From Candidatus Azophilus lithoversatilis (GTDB lineage Bacteria; Pseudomonadota; Gammaproteobacteria; Pseudomonadales; Azotimanducaceae), in assembly GCA_028278675.1 (NCBI GenBank), contig JAQAJJ010000021.1, forward strand, positions 1-51,677: a stretch of DNA of 51,677 nucleotides, read 5' to 3'. The first letter of the stretch is position 1. The number at the start of each line of letters is the position of its first letter. A program made the translations under genes and the position numbers. The notes beneath the pieces were generated by a model, which was not told the origin of the DNA, did not search any database, and saw only the letters and a program-made list of their open reading frames with translations. Shown one piece after another: positions 40,724 through 50,143 of the stretch.

Positions 40724-42082
40724 TTATCCCGCGATCACGGAGTTCAGAGCCTTGGCGTAAGCGTCGATCTCGTTGTCGCTGCGCTTTTCGGTAGCGCAGA
40801 CCAGCAGCGCGTTGCCTAGCTCCGGGAAGTGCTTGGTGAGCGAAACGCCGCCGAGAATGCCCCGATCCAGCAGGGCGTCGAGCACCTCGCCGGCCGGCCT
40901 CGGCAGCGCCAAGGCGCATTCGTGGAAGCAAGGGCCGGGGAACAACTGACGCACGCCCTTAACGGCGGTGAGCCGCTCGACCAGCCGTAGCGTATTGGCT
41001 CGGCTCGCCGAGGCGGCTGCGGCAAGCCCCTTGGCGCCCATGAGCGCCATGTGGACCGCCGCCGCGGTTACCAGCAGGCCTTGATTGGTGCAAATGTTGG
41101 AGGTCGCCTTGCCGCGCCGGATGTGTTGTTCCCGGGCCTGCAAGGTGAGGCTGTAGCCGACGCGACCGCTCGCATCCTCGGTCTGGCCGATGATGCGGCC
41201 GGGCAACTGCCTGGTGAGCGCCGCCTTGGCGCAGATGAAACCGAACGAGGGACCGCCGGAACTCATGGGTGCGCCGAACGGCTGGCCATCTCCGCAAGCG
41301 ATGTCGGCACCGGATTCGCCCCACTGGCCCGGCGGCTTGAGCACCGACAAAGTGAGCGGGTTGACCACGCCGACCACCGTGGCGCCTTGGCCCTTGGCCC
41401 AGTCGGTCAGGCGGTCGACGTCTTCGAGCAAGCCGAAAAAGTTGGGCTGCTGCACGACCACGGCGGCCAAGGGCGCATCGCCCGGCAGGCGCTGTAGATC
41501 GCAGCGGCCCTCGGCCATCGGCAGGGTTTCGATCTCAACCCCCTGGTTGGTGACAATGTTGCGCGCCGCGTCCCGGTAGTGGGGATGCAGGGTCTCGGCC
41601 ATCAGCACCCGGCGCGAGCGGGATTTGCGGGCCGCCTTGCGCACGGCCATCAGGATGGCCTCCGCCAAACCGGACGCCCCGTCATAGACGCTGGCGTTGG
41701 AGGCGTCCATGGCGGTCAGGGCGCACATCATCGACTGATACTCGAAGACCAACTGCAGGGTGCCTTGGCTGGCTTCGGCCTGGTAGGGGGTGTAGGCGGT
41801 CATGAACTCGCCGCGTCCGGCGATGTCCCAGACGGCGGCGGGCACATGGTGGTCGTAGCACCCCGCCCCGGCGAAGCAGATCAGGCCTGCGTCCTGCTCG
41901 GCCCGCTCCCCCATCCAGCGCAGCATGGCCATTTCGCTCATCGCTTCGCCGTGCGTCAGCGCGGGCGAGTCGCCCATTCGCAGCTCGGCGGGAATCTCCG
42001 CAAAGAGCGCTGCAATCGAATCCACGCCGACTTGCTCAAGCATGGCCTGCTCGTCGGCAGGGGTGTGGGGAATGAACGGCAT
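40724..42082 (-). CDS. gcvPA: Glycine dehydrogenase (decarboxylating) subunit 1
   Basis: 452 aa, the N-terminal half-enzyme of the split P-protein. It opens [20 protein letters not shown] and has [38 protein letters not shown] and [16 protein letters not shown], all typical of GcvPA. It forms a heterodimeric complex with GcvPB. The single-chain P-protein is common in gammaproteobacteria; the split form here is shared with many other bacteria and some gammaproteobacterial lineages. It starts 36 nt after gcvH. Confidence 0.95.
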   Translation of the reverse strand: MPFIPHTPADEQAMLEQVGVDSIAALFAEIPAELRMGDSPALTHGEAMSEMAMLRWMGERAEQDAGLICFAGAGCYDHHVPAAVWDIAGRGEFMTAYTPYQAEASQGTLQLVFEYQSMMCALTAMDASNASVYDGASGLAEAILMAVRKAARKSRSRRVLMAETLHPHYRDAARNIVTNQGVEIETLPMAEGRCDLQRLPGDAPLAAVVVQQPNFFGLLEDVDRLTDWAKGQGATVVGVVNPLTLSVLKPPGQWGESGADIACGDGQPFGAPMSSGGPSFGFICAKAALTRQLPGRIIGQTEDASGRVGYSLTLQAREQHIRRGKATSNICTNQGLLVTAAAVHMALMGAKGLAAAASASRANTLRLVERLTAVKGVRQLFPGPCFHECALALPRPAGEVLDALLDRGILGGVSLTKHFPELGNALLVCATEKRSDNEIDAYAKALNSVIAG

Positions 42083-42118
42083 CGGGGAGGTCTGGCAGGC
42101 GATTCGGGTGTCGGACCT

Positions 42119-42511
42119 TCAGTCCTGTTCCGCCGCGCACTGCTCCGCGTAGGCTTCGGCGTTCAGCAGATCCTCAAGCTGAGTTTCGTCATCCGGCGTG
42201 ATTTGAAAGAACCAGCCGTCGCCGTAGGGATCCTGATTGACGACTTCGGGGCCGTCGTCAAGGGCCTCGTTAATGGCCTCCACCACGCCGCCGACTGGGG
42301 CGTAGATGTCGGACGCGGCCTTGACGGACTCGACCACCGCGACTTCCTCACCGGCCTGCACTTCCTGCCCCAGCTCCGGCAACTCCACGTACACCACGTC
42401 GCCCAAGGCATCCTGGGCGTGGTCGCTGATGCCGACCACGACGCTGCCGTCATCGAGGCGCGCCCATTCGTGGGTGCTGGCGTAGCGCAGATCGTCCGGT
42501 GTGTCGCTCAT
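42119..42511 (-). CDS. gcvH: GcvH, glycine cleavage system H protein
   Basis: 130 aa lipoyl carrier protein. The lipoylation site is K in [19 protein letters not shown]. The N-terminal [16 protein letters not shown] and the end [20 protein letters not shown] are typical. It carries the aminomethyl group from the P-protein to GcvT. The gene lies 12 nt after gcvT and 36 nt before gcvPA. Confidence 0.96.
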   Translation of the reverse strand: MSDTPDDLRYASTHEWARLDDGSVVVGISDHAQDALGDVVYVELPELGQEVQAGEEVAVVESVKAASDIYAPVGGVVEAINEALDDGPEVVNQDPYGDGWFFQITPDDETQLEDLLNAEAYAEQCAAEQD

Positions 42512-42523
42512 GGGGTTGAATTC

Positions 42524-43606
42524 CTAGTCAATCTTTTGGAATGCGGGGCGGCCACGGCGCACGAACGGTGGCCGCACTAAGCTCGCCCTCTGCCGCTTGC
42601 CGCGAATCAGAACCTCGGCGGGTCCGGTGGCGTCTGACGGCAGCCGCACGAAGGCGATACTGTAACCCAAGGAGGGGGAAAATATACCGCTGGTCACCAA
42701 GCCCTCCCCTTGGCCGGCAAGAACGCGCTGTCCGCTGCGCAGTACGCCCCGGCCCTCCAGGACCAGCCCGAAGAGCCGGGTTCGGGCACCTTCAGCGGCT
42801 TGCTTGGCAAGCGCCTCGCGGCCGATGAAGTGCCGTTCCGGGGGCTGCCAGTGCACGGTTTGCGCGAGACTCGCTTCCAACGGCGTGGTGCCGTTGTCCA
42901 TGTCCTGGCCATGCAGTTTCAGGCCAGCCTCAAGGCGTAAGGTGTCCCGAGCACCGAGGCCGGCGGGTGCCGCGCCCACCGCAATCAGCCGTGCCCAGAG
43001 CCCGGGCGCGTCGGCGTTCGGCAGCATGATCTCAAGCCCAGCCTCCCCCGTGTAGCCGGTGCGGGCCAGCGTCCAGTCGCCGAGAGTCATGGCGTGGAAC
43101 GATCCGAGACGATCAACCCCCGCGCTATAGGCGGTTTCGAACAGCGCAAGCGCCTGCGGGCCTTGCAGGGCGAGCATGGCCAGGTTCCGTTCCGTGACGG
43201 TCACGTCCGGTCCTGCCCGGCCTCGGAGCCAAGCGCCGACCGCCTGCCGATTGGCCGCGTTGGCCACCAGCCGGTAGCCGCCCCTTTGGCGGTAGGCGAG
43301 CAGATCGTCGATGATGCCGGCGGACTCGTCCAGCATTACCGTATAGAAGGCCTGACCTTCGCTCGTCAGACGTGCGGCGTCTCCCGCCAGCACGTCCCGC
43401 AGAAGCGTCAGCGCACCCGTTCCACTGATGTCGAAAATGGCCATGTGGGAGACGTCGAAGAGGCCGGCAGCAGCCCGGACCGCGCGGTGTTCGGCGATTT
43501 GCGAGCCGAAATGCAGGGGCAGCGTCCAGCCGGCGAACGGGGCCATCTTCGCGCCAGCGGCGATGCAGGCATCGTGGAGCGCGGTCTTTCGGTAGCCATC
43601 GGGCAT
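42524..43606 (-). CDS. gcvT: GcvT, aminomethyltransferase (T protein)
   Basis: 360 aa tetrahydrofolate-dependent T protein. Marks: KTALHDACIAAGAKMAPFAG, FDVSHMAIFDISG, LALQGPQALALFE, YTGEAGLEIMLPN and ARDTLRLEAGLKLHGQDMD, with the folate-binding acidic residues in the first part. It releases ammonia and makes 5,10-methylenetetrahydrofolate. The start lies 3 nt after the end of the ubiH-like gene, so the gcv genes appear to be read from the ygfB promoter region. No glycine riboswitch can fit between them. Confidence 0.95.
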   Translation of the reverse strand: MPDGYRKTALHDACIAAGAKMAPFAGWTLPLHFGSQIAEHRAVRAAAGLFDVSHMAIFDISGTGALTLLRDVLAGDAARLTSEGQAFYTVMLDESAGIIDDLLAYRQRGGYRLVANAANRQAVGAWLRGRAGPDVTVTERNLAMLALQGPQALALFETAYSAGVDRLGSFHAMTLGDWTLARTGYTGEAGLEIMLPNADAPGLWARLIAVGAAPAGLGARDTLRLEAGLKLHGQDMDNGTTPLEASLAQTVHWQPPERHFIGREALAKQAAEGARTRLFGLVLEGRGVLRSGQRVLAGQGEGLVTSGIFSPSLGYSIAFVRLPSDATGPAEVLIRGKRQRASLVRPPFVRRGRPAFQKID

Positions 43607-43609
43607 GGG

Positions 43610-44806
43610 TCAGCTCAAGCGCCCTGCCAATGGACCCAACCCCATCGCCTCGATGATGATCTGCCGCTTGAGCGGCGCAAAGTCGTTGACCAGACGCACC
43701 CCGGTGTTGCGCAGCCATTGGATTGCGGGCTGCTTGAAGGCGTAGAAGCCCTGCAGGGTGGCCAGCATTCGCACCATCGCCTGGGCGCGGGCCTTGCGGC
43801 GGCGGGCGAAGGTTCGCCACAGCCCGGGTGCGCCCGGGTCCAAAGCGCCTTGTGCCGTCCGCAGCAGGCCGGAGACATCCTCGAATCCCAGATTGAGCCC
43901 CAGCCCCGCCATCAGATGCAGCACCCGGGCCGCATCGCCGATAAGCAGCACCCGAGGATGGGGATTGAAGGAAGCGGCCACCGACTGGACCAAGGGAAAG
44001 GTCAGGCGCCGGTCCAGGGCGCAGACTTCGCCCATGCAGGCTTCCGATTGGCGGGTCAATTCAGCGCTGAAGGCGCCGTCGTCCAAGTCAAGCCGCCGAG
44101 CGGCGGCGGTTGGGGACTGCGACCAGACCAAGGCGGCGGTGCTTTCATCATGACCGGGCAGCAAGGCCAGAGGACCGTCATGCAGGAACCGTTGCCACGC
44201 CGTGCTGCCGTGGCCGGCCGTGGTGCGCACCACGCTCACCAGCGCCACTTGCCCGGTGTCCTGGACTTGGGCTTTGACGCCAAGCCGTTCGCGGACCCGC
44301 GATTGAGCGCCGTCGGCGGCAACCAGCAGCCGGGCCCGCATTCGCCGGCCGCCAACGTCGATGGCCACCGCATCCCGTTGCGGCTCGACCGCCGAAGGCG
44401 CCTGTCCGACGATCAACTCGGCGTGCGAGTGCTCAGCCAACCTTTGCCACGCGGCCTGCGCCAGCGGGCCGTACTCCTGCATCCAGCCCAATTCGGCCCG
44501 CCCCACATCGCTGGCCTGGAAGCGGATGGCCGCGGTGCCGCGCTCCTCCCAAACCCGCATGGCTCGATAGGGGGTGGGTTTCAAGCCGTCCCACAAGCCG
44601 AGCCCCGCCAGCAGGGCTTGGGATGCCGGGGAGAGCGCCAAGGTGCGCAAATCCATGCCCAGCGGCCCCACTTCGATTTGGGGCTGGCGCCGCTCGACCA
44701 GCGCGACGCGCCGTCCGGCCTCCGCCAGCCCCAAGGCCGCGGCCGCACCCACCGGCCCGCCGCCGACCACAGCCACCTCGAAGTCCTCGCGAAAGCCCTC
44801 AGCCAC
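43610..44806 (-). CDS. UbiH/UbiF/VisC-family FAD monooxygenase
   Basis: About 398 aa from GTG 44806, chosen because it gives an 8-nt overlap with pepP (GTGGCTGA); ATG 44839 would overlap pepP by 41 nt. FAD binding: VAVVGGGPVGAAAALGLAEA. Middle DG motif: ARLLVAADGAQSRVR. The late FAD motif is GDAARVLHLMAGLGLNLGFE, which departs from the usual GxAAHxxHPxAGQGxNLG at H, P and Q. The position after pepP is that of ubiH, an aerobic ubiquinone ring hydroxylase. The substitutions leave the exact member (UbiH, UbiF, UbiI) open. Confidence 0.85.
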   Translation of the reverse strand: MAEGFREDFEVAVVGGGPVGAAAALGLAEAGRRVALVERRQPQIEVGPLGMDLRTLALSPASQALLAGLGLWDGLKPTPYRAMRVWEERGTAAIRFQASDVGRAELGWMQEYGPLAQAAWQRLAEHSHAELIVGQAPSAVEPQRDAVAIDVGGRRMRARLLVAADGAQSRVRERLGVKAQVQDTGQVALVSVVRTTAGHGSTAWQRFLHDGPLALLPGHDESTAALVWSQSPTAAARRLDLDDGAFSAELTRQSEACMGEVCALDRRLTFPLVQSVAASFNPHPRVLLIGDAARVLHLMAGLGLNLGFEDVSGLLRTAQGALDPGAPGLWRTFARRRKARAQAMVRMLATLQGFYAFKQPAIQWLRNTGVRLVNDFAPLKRQIIIEAMGLGPLAGRLS

Positions 44807-46148
44807 GAGATGCGGCCATGACCCGCTCGATTTCGGCAATGTCCTTGGGTGCGCCTTCGGTGAGCACTTCCGGACCGTCAGCGGTGATCAGTACATCGTC
44901 CTCGATGCGCACCCCGATGCCGCGCCACTTGGCGGCTGCGGCCTCGTGCTGCGGCGGGATGTAAATCCCTGGCTCCACCGTGAGCGCCATGCCGGGGGCG
45001 AGGGCGCGCGGTTCATCGCCGGGCTGGGCGGCGCTGCAATCGTGGACGTCCAAGCCCAGCCAGTGTGAGGTTCGGTGCGGGCAGAGCGCGGGACGTTGGG
45101 CGTCCCCATTGGCGTCGTCGTCTTCCCCTGCCGTGTCATTCGCTGTGGGCGACGGATCGATGCCGAGCCGTTCGAGACCCGCCACCATGACCTTGAGCGC
45201 CGCTTCGTCCGCCGCCTCGAACGCCGCCCCCGGCTGGCAGGCGGCGATGGCCTGCCGCTGGGCTTCGAGCACGATTTCATAGAGCGCGGCTTGGGCGGGG
45301 GAGAAGCGGCCGCTGACGGGAAAGGTGCGCGTCAGGTCGGCGGCGTAGTGTCCGACTTCGCAGCCCGCATCGATCAGCACCAGGTCCCCGGCCTTGAGGG
45401 GCGCCGCGTTGGCCGTGTAGTGCAGTACGCAAGCGTTGGCGCCGCTGGCGACGATGGACGGATAGGCGCTGCTGCGGGCGCCGCCGCGCAGGAAGGCGTA
45501 GAGCAGCTCCGCTTCGAGGTCGGCTTCCCGGCCACCCGGAGCGCAACGCCGCTGGGCTTGCAAATGGCCCTCGACGGTGATGGCGGCGGCACGGCGCATC
45601 AGCTCGACCTCGGCGGAGGACTTGAACAGGCGCAGCTCATGGAGCAAGGGCTTTAGGCCGCGAATCTCTCCGCTCGGCCGCAACCGTTGGTTTTGGGCCT
45701 TCGCCAACCAGCCGCTTAGGCGTTGATCGAAGGCGGCGTCCTCGCCCAGGGCACAGTGGATGGCGCTGGCGGCTCCGACGAGAGGCGGCAAGCGATCGTC
45801 CAGAGCCGAGGCCGGATGGGCCGAATCGAGGCCAAGGGCTTCAGCGGCCCGTTCCGGCCCAAGGCGTTCGCCATTGTAGAGTTCGTCCTTGGCGTTGCGT
45901 TGCTGGCAGAACAGGATCGCTGCATCGCTTGCATCGCCGTCCTTGCCGCGGCGCAGCACCAGCGTCGCACCGGATTCCCCAAAACCCGTGAGATACCAAA
46001 AGTCGCTGTCCTGACGAAACGGGTAGTCCACGTCGCCGTTGCGACGCACGGACAGGGCACCCGGCACCACGGCGACAGCGCCCGGCGCCATCAAGCGCAA
46101 CAGGCTGCGGCGCCGTTGGCGATGCTCGTCGAGGCTAATCGGCTTCAT
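44799..46148 (-). CDS. pepP: PepP, Xaa-Pro aminopeptidase
   Basis: 449 aa from ATG 46148 (MKPISLDEHRQRRRSLLRLM). A dinuclear-metal peptidase that releases N-terminal residues ahead of proline. The metal ligands are in DAGCEVGHYAADLTRTF, HRTSHWLGLDVHD, EPGIYIPP and GIGVRIEDDVL. A short acidic insert (TANDTAGEDDDANGDA, about 345-360) precedes the histidine motif. The N-terminal domain has the usual DFWYLTGFGESGATLVL. The gene overlaps ygfB by 14 nt and the ubiH-like gene by 8 nt, matching the ygfB-pepP-ubiH order of many gammaproteobacteria. Confidence 0.95.
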   Translation of the reverse strand: MKPISLDEHRQRRRSLLRLMAPGAVAVVPGALSVRRNGDVDYPFRQDSDFWYLTGFGESGATLVLRRGKDGDASDAAILFCQQRNAKDELYNGERLGPERAAEALGLDSAHPASALDDRLPPLVGAASAIHCALGEDAAFDQRLSGWLAKAQNQRLRPSGEIRGLKPLLHELRLFKSSAEVELMRRAAAITVEGHLQAQRRCAPGGREADLEAELLYAFLRGGARSSAYPSIVASGANACVLHYTANAAPLKAGDLVLIDAGCEVGHYAADLTRTFPVSGRFSPAQAALYEIVLEAQRQAIAACQPGAAFEAADEAALKVMVAGLERLGIDPSPTANDTAGEDDDANGDAQRPALCPHRTSHWLGLDVHDCSAAQPGDEPRALAPGMALTVEPGIYIPPQHEAAAAKWRGIGVRIEDDVLITADGPEVLTEGAPKDIAEIERVMAASRG

Positions 46149-46656
46149 CAACTGTTGCGCCGCCGGTGGCCAGCAGCAGTGCCCCCACCTTGGCGTACTG
46201 CTCAAGTTCCGAGAGCGCCGCCTCGGCGCTCTCATCGTCCTCATCGTCAGTCTCAGCGCCGGAAATGGCGATAAAGTCGCGCAGCAACTCCTCGCTTTGC
46301 TCATCCTCCGCAACGGGATGGGCGCCGTAGCCGGCGGCGAAGGCACCGCACCATTCAGCGACGCCCTGCAGTCGCACGGCGATGGGCGCCTCATCATCCG
46401 GCAGCAGCGGCGCGAAGCTGAGGTCATCGGCCAGCATGGCGTCGAGGCTGGCCCGCATGAACTCATCCACGCTATCCGCGTCGGTCAAGGCGTCGCTGCC
46501 GAGCAGCTCAATGACTTCATCGAGCAGATCGCGGCCCTCCGCGCCCCCATCCAAGGACCGGGCGCTGCCCGCGGCGAGGCCGCAGACCGCCCCATGGAGC
46601 TCGGAGATCGAAATGGATTGACTGGCCCGAACCGCCAGCGCTGTGAGATCGGCCAA
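46135..46656 (-). CDS. ygfB: YgfB/YecA-type UPF0149 protein
   Basis: 173 aa. The start (MADLTALAVRASQSISISEL, then HGAVCGLAAGSA) and the acidic interior (EWCGAFAAGYGA, AISGAETDDEDDESAE) are typical of the UPF0149 family. It heads the minus-strand run ygfB-pepP-ubiH-gcv and diverges from the TIGR02449-zapA pair; the 180-nt divergent gap must hold both promoters, though no clear boxes were found. Work in Pseudomonas links YgfB to control of gene expression; here the role is inferred. Confidence 0.9.
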   Translation of the reverse strand: MADLTALAVRASQSISISELHGAVCGLAAGSARSLDGGAEGRDLLDEVIELLGSDALTDADSVDEFMRASLDAMLADDLSFAPLLPDDEAPIAVRLQGVAEWCGAFAAGYGAHPVAEDEQSEELLRDFIAISGAETDDEDDESAEAALSELEQYAKVGALLLATGGATVDEAD

Positions 46657-46836
46657 GGCTTGAAGGCACCCTTAGTATGGCCCGTAATGCTAGCAGGTTT
46701 TCCGGTCGCGGCGTCAGTGGCGAACGCAGGCCGGACGTTCACCCTTGGGGAGTGCAGGTGGGGTACACTCGCTAACTAGGCTACGCAACTCGGTGCTCGT
46801 CGGGCGCAAAGTTGATTCATGTGACAATCTGGCTCC

Positions 46837-47085
46837 GTGATCAAGAAATCTAGAATGGACCGCAAGCCCGCCAATAAGGTTCCCATCGGAGACTGGGAAG
46901 CCCTTGAGGATCGGATCGACCGCATCATCGATCGCAACCGCAAGCTCGCCTCGGAAAACAAGGCGCTGTGCGAGGCGCAACGCAACTGGTCAGTTGAGCG
47001 GGCCGATCTGGTGCGCCGAAACGAGTTGGCGAAGTCGCGCATCGAGGCGATGATCAGCCGTTTGAAATCGCTGGCGGATGAGTGA
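46837..47085 (+). CDS. TIGR02449-type coiled-coil protein (ZapB-like)
   Basis: 82 aa from GTG 46837, or 76 aa from ATG 46855 (MDRKPANKVPIGDWEALEDR). The remainder is one coiled coil (RIDRIIDRNRKLASENKALC, then AKSRIEAMISRLKSLADE). Proteins of this family always lie just before zapA and resemble ZapB, which stabilises the division ring through ZapA. The stop shares one base with the zapA start (TGATG), so translation is coupled. Confidence 0.88.
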   Translation: MIKKSRMDRKPANKVPIGDWEALEDRIDRIIDRNRKLASENKALCEAQRNWSVERADLVRRNELAKSRIEAMISRLKSLADE

Positions 47086-47372
47086 TGCCGAAAACCCAAT
47101 CAACGGCGGTCGATGTGGGCATTCTGGGCCGAACCTACCGGGTGAAGTGCGCCGCTGACGAGGTGGGCGCTCTGCAAGCCGCTGCCCGCCGTGTGGACCG
47201 CGCCATGCGCGAAGTGCAGAGTGCCGGCGGCGCTCTGAGCGTGGACCGCATCGCTGTCATGGCCGCCCTCAACATCGCCAACGGGCACCTTGCCGAAGGC
47301 GACGGCGAAGAAGACGCCGGGCCGCAACTGCAACGGCTTACCGCCAAGCTCGACGGGGCGCTTGAGTCTTGA
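47085..47372 (+). CDS. zapA: ZapA, cell division protein
   Basis: 95 aa from ATG 47085 (GTG 47082 possible). The ZapA globular head is TAVDVGILGRTYRVKCAADE followed by LQAAARRVDRAMREVQSAGG, then VDRIAVMAALNIANGHL, and a C-terminal coiled coil (LQRLTAKLDGALES). It promotes FtsZ bundling at the division site. It follows the coiled-coil gene directly. In many relatives 6S RNA comes next; I could not recognise it here. Confidence 0.93.
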   Translation: MPKTQSTAVDVGILGRTYRVKCAADEVGALQAAARRVDRAMREVQSAGGALSVDRIAVMAALNIANGHLAEGDGEEDAGPQLQRLTAKLDGALES

Positions 47373-47465
47373 GGTGACGGCCGGCTTGCGTGGAACCGCT
47401 CCACAAAATCGGCGCTTTCTCCTGAAATGCCCTCGCCGAAAGGGGCCGGACTGCCTCAGTCCGCC

Positions 47466-47751
47466 CAGTCAAATCCACTTCTGGCGCACTCAAGGCGGCT
47501 TGGAGGTGGATTTCGTGCTCTACGGTCCGCATGGACTGGTGGCCATCGAAGTCAAGCGGTCACGCCACATTGAGCGCAAGGACACGCGGGCGCTCAGGGA
47601 GTTCAAGAAGGGCTATCCACCCGCCCGGTGCTTCATCTTCCACGGCGGCTCGACGACGCTGCATATGGATGATGTCACCGCGCTGCCGATTGGGCATGCA
47701 CTGAGGGATCTTGGTGAACTGTTAGGCAGCGGTGGAGGGGTCAAGTCCTAG
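47466..47751 (+). pseudogene. C-terminal remnant of a DUF4143 ATPase gene
   Basis: Reads IHFWRTQGGLEVDFVLYGPH, then LVAIEVKRSRHIERKDTRAL and CFIFHGGSTTLHMDDVTALP, ending at TAG 47749-47751. This is the nuclease-like end of a DUF4143 ATPase. The ATPase, winged-helix and N-terminal parts are absent; the frame upstream runs back into zapA with unrelated sequence. It is not a copy of the gene at 37857, whose end is different. The start coordinate is where family similarity begins. Confidence 0.7.
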
Positions 47752-47834
47752 GAAGCCTCTGACCAATTCCCGACCCTTCCGGACGATGATCTTCCGTTGG
47801 GCAAGCCGAGTGCCGGCGCTCGTTGGAGTGCCGT

Positions 47835-47874
47835 TCCCTAGCCCGACCTATTCATGAATAGGTCGGGCTAGGGA
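47835..47874. repeat. 40-bp perfect palindrome between the DUF4143 remnant and parC
   Basis: Both strands read the same across 40 bp. The left arm is TCCCTAGCCCGACCTATTCA and the right arm is its exact complement, with CATG at the centre and no spacer. It sits between convergent 3' ends, 21 nt from the parC stop, so it could act as a bidirectional terminator, although no T-run follows on either side. A small palindromic mobile element or a protein-binding site are alternatives. Confidence 0.7.
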
Positions 47875-47895
47875 TCAGCGCAGCGGCGCACCCGC

Positions 47896-50139
47896 CTAGT
47901 GCGCCGCGCTCTCCACCCGGTCCACCCGTTGGTAGCCCCTCGGCAGGCGCCGTCCGCGTCTTGCGCGTTCACCGAAGTAGGCTTCGAGGTCCCGGGACTT
48001 CATGCGCAGGTAGCGGGCGCCGGAGTGGATGAGCAGTTCGTCCTTGGGGCCGAGCGCGGTGGCGGAGACCAGCCATTCCTCGCCGGCCTTGCGGGCGGCG
48101 GGCGGGATGTTGATCAGCTTTACGCCCTTGCCGCGGCCGAGCTTGGGCAGCGAATCCAGGGCAAACACCAGCAGGTAGCCTTGATTGGTCACCGCGGCGA
48201 CCCGGTGCGCGGCAGTCTCGTCGAAAGGCGTGGGCGGCAACGCTGCGGAATCCTTGGGGACGCTGAGGCAGGCCTTGCCCGCCTTGTTCTTGGTCACGAG
48301 GTCGTCGAGGGTGGCGATGAAGCCGTAGCCGGCGTCGCAGGCCATCAGCAGCGGGCTCCCTGCTGCACCGAGGGCGGTGCCGACGAAGCGGGCGCCTTCC
48401 GGGGGCTTCAGCCGGCCGGTCAGCGGCTCGCCCTGGCTGCGGGCGGAGGGCAGGCTGATGGCTGAGAGGTTGTAGCAGCGGCCCGTGGAGTCGAGGAAGA
48501 CCAGCAGGTCGTTGCTGCGGCCCCGCGCCGCGGTGCCGAAGGCATCGCCGCTGCGGTAGGACAGTTCCGCTGGATTGAGGTCGTGGCCCTTGGCCGAGCG
48601 CACCCAGCCCTTCTCGGAGAGGATCACCGTGATGGGTTCGTTGGAGATGAGCTCGCCTTCCGTGAATGCCTTGGCCTCATGCACCTTCGTCAAGGGCGAG
48701 CGGCGGGCGTCCCCGTACTCCTCGGCGGCGGCGCTCAGTTCATTGCGGATCAGGCGCTTCAGGCGGGCGTTGGAGTTGAGCGTCTTCTCCAGGTCGATGC
48801 GCTCCGCATCCAAGGCGGCCCGCTCCTCGAGCAGCTTGTTCTCCTCCAGCTTGGCGAGCTGGCGCAGGCGCAGGTCGAGGATGGCGTTGGCTTGGGCGTC
48901 GGACAGCTCGAAGCGCTTCATCAGGGCCGCCTTGGGCTGGTCCTCCTCGCGAATGATGCGAATGACCTCATCGAGGTTGACGTAGGCGATGAGCAGGCCG
49001 TCGAGCACGTGCAGGCGCTCGACGATCTTGTTCAGCCGAAACTGGATGCGGCGGGTGACCACCGTCTGCCGGTAGGTGAGCCACTCCTTGAGGATGCTGA
49101 CCAGGTCCTTGACTTGCGGGCGTTGGTCGAGGCCGATGACGTTCATGTTGACCCGATAGCTGCGCTCCAGGTCGGTGGTGGCGAACAGGTGGCTCATCAG
49201 CCGGTCGCAGTCCACCCGATTGGAGCGCGGGGTGAGCACGAGGCGCGTCGGGTTCTCGTGGTCGGACTCGTCGCGCAGGTCGCTCAGCATGGGCAGCTTC
49301 TTGGCCTGCATCTGGGCGGCGATCTGCTCCAGCACCTTGGCTGGGGACACTTGGTGCGGCAGGGCGGTGATGACGATGGCACCGTTCTCGCGGCTGTACA
49401 CCGCCCGCGCCTTGATGCTGCCGCGTCCGGTCTCATACAGGGCGCGGATGTCCTCGGGCGGCGTGACGATCAGCGCCTCGGAGGGGTAGTCCGGCCCCTT
49501 GAGTTGCGCCATGATGTCGTCCAGCCCAGCCTTGGGCGAATCAAGCAGGTGAATGCAGGCGTTCACCACCTCGTTCATGTTGTGCGGCGGGATGTCGGTG
49601 GCCATGCCCACCGCGATGCCGGTGCCGCCGTTGAGCAGCAGCATCGGCACTTGGGCCGGGAGCAGCACCGGCTCCTCCAGGGAGCCGTCGAAGTTGGGAG
49701 AGAAATCCACGGTGCCCTGGCGGGTCTCGGCGAGCAGCAATTGGGCGTAGCGGGACAGCCGGGATTCGGTGTAGCGCATGGCGGCGAAGGACTTGGGATC
49801 GTCGGGCGCCCCCCAATTGCCTTGCCCATCCACCAAGGGATAGCGAAACGAGAACGGCTGCGCCATCAGCACCATGGCTTCGTAGCAGGCGCTGTCGCCA
49901 TGGGGATGGAACTTGCCCAGCACATCGCCCACGGTGCGGGCGGACTTCGCGAACTTGGCGTTGCTGGCGAGGCCCAGCTCGCCCATGGCGAAGATGATGC
50001 GCCGCTGCACGGGCTTCAGCCCATCCGCAATATGCGGCAGGGCGCGGTCGTTGATGACGTACATGGCGTAGTCCAGGTACGCCCGCTCCGTGTAAGTGCG
50101 AAGCGGCAGGCTCTCGAATTCAGCAGATTGAATTTGCAT
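47896..50139 (-). CDS. parC: ParC, DNA topoisomerase IV subunit A
   Basis: 747 aa DNA cleavage and rejoining subunit. The active-site tyrosine lies in [12 protein letters not shown]. The quinolone-resistance region is [20 protein letters not shown] followed by YEAM, with the wild-type S and E of sensitive enzymes. The start [20 protein letters not shown] and the GyrA-like [13 protein letters not shown] are typical. The C-terminal domain holds the degenerate beta-pinwheel blades. It unlinks sister chromosomes with ParE. It begins 4 nt after parE on the same strand. Confidence 0.97.
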   Translation of the reverse strand: MQIQSAEFESLPLRTYTERAYLDYAMYVINDRALPHIADGLKPVQRRIIFAMGELGLASNAKFAKSARTVGDVLGKFHPHGDSACYEAMVLMAQPFSFRYPLVDGQGNWGAPDDPKSFAAMRYTESRLSRYAQLLLAETRQGTVDFSPNFDGSLEEPVLLPAQVPMLLLNGGTGIAVGMATDIPPHNMNEVVNACIHLLDSPKAGLDDIMAQLKGPDYPSEALIVTPPEDIRALYETGRGSIKARAVYSRENGAIVITALPHQVSPAKVLEQIAAQMQAKKLPMLSDLRDESDHENPTRLVLTPRSNRVDCDRLMSHLFATTDLERSYRVNMNVIGLDQRPQVKDLVSILKEWLTYRQTVVTRRIQFRLNKIVERLHVLDGLLIAYVNLDEVIRIIREEDQPKAALMKRFELSDAQANAILDLRLRQLAKLEENKLLEERAALDAERIDLEKTLNSNARLKRLIRNELSAAAEEYGDARRSPLTKVHEAKAFTEGELISNEPITVILSEKGWVRSAKGHDLNPAELSYRSGDAFGTAARGRSNDLLVFLDSTGRCYNLSAISLPSARSQGEPLTGRLKPPEGARFVGTALGAAGSPLLMACDAGYGFIATLDDLVTKNKAGKACLSVPKDSAALPPTPFDETAAHRVAAVTNQGYLLVFALDSLPKLGRGKGVKLINIPPAARKAGEEWLVSATALGPKDELLIHSGARYLRMKSRDLEAYFGERARRGRRLPRGYQRVDRVESAAH

Positions 50140-50143
50140 GGGA

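Noticed and set aside
42512-42523. Glycine riboswitch upstream of gcv genes
   Set aside because: The gaps before gcvT (3 nt) and gcvH (12 nt) are too small, and no aptamer-like sequence was noticed before ygfB.
43094-44821. A 575-codon plus-strand frame opposite gcvT and the ubiH-like gene
   Set aside because: Antisense shadow of two genes with clear family motifs; no motif of its own.
47373-47465. 6S RNA downstream of zapA
   Set aside because: Only about 90 nt are available and no closing stem with a central bubble could be folded; a 6-bp hairpin at 47447-47463 is not enough.
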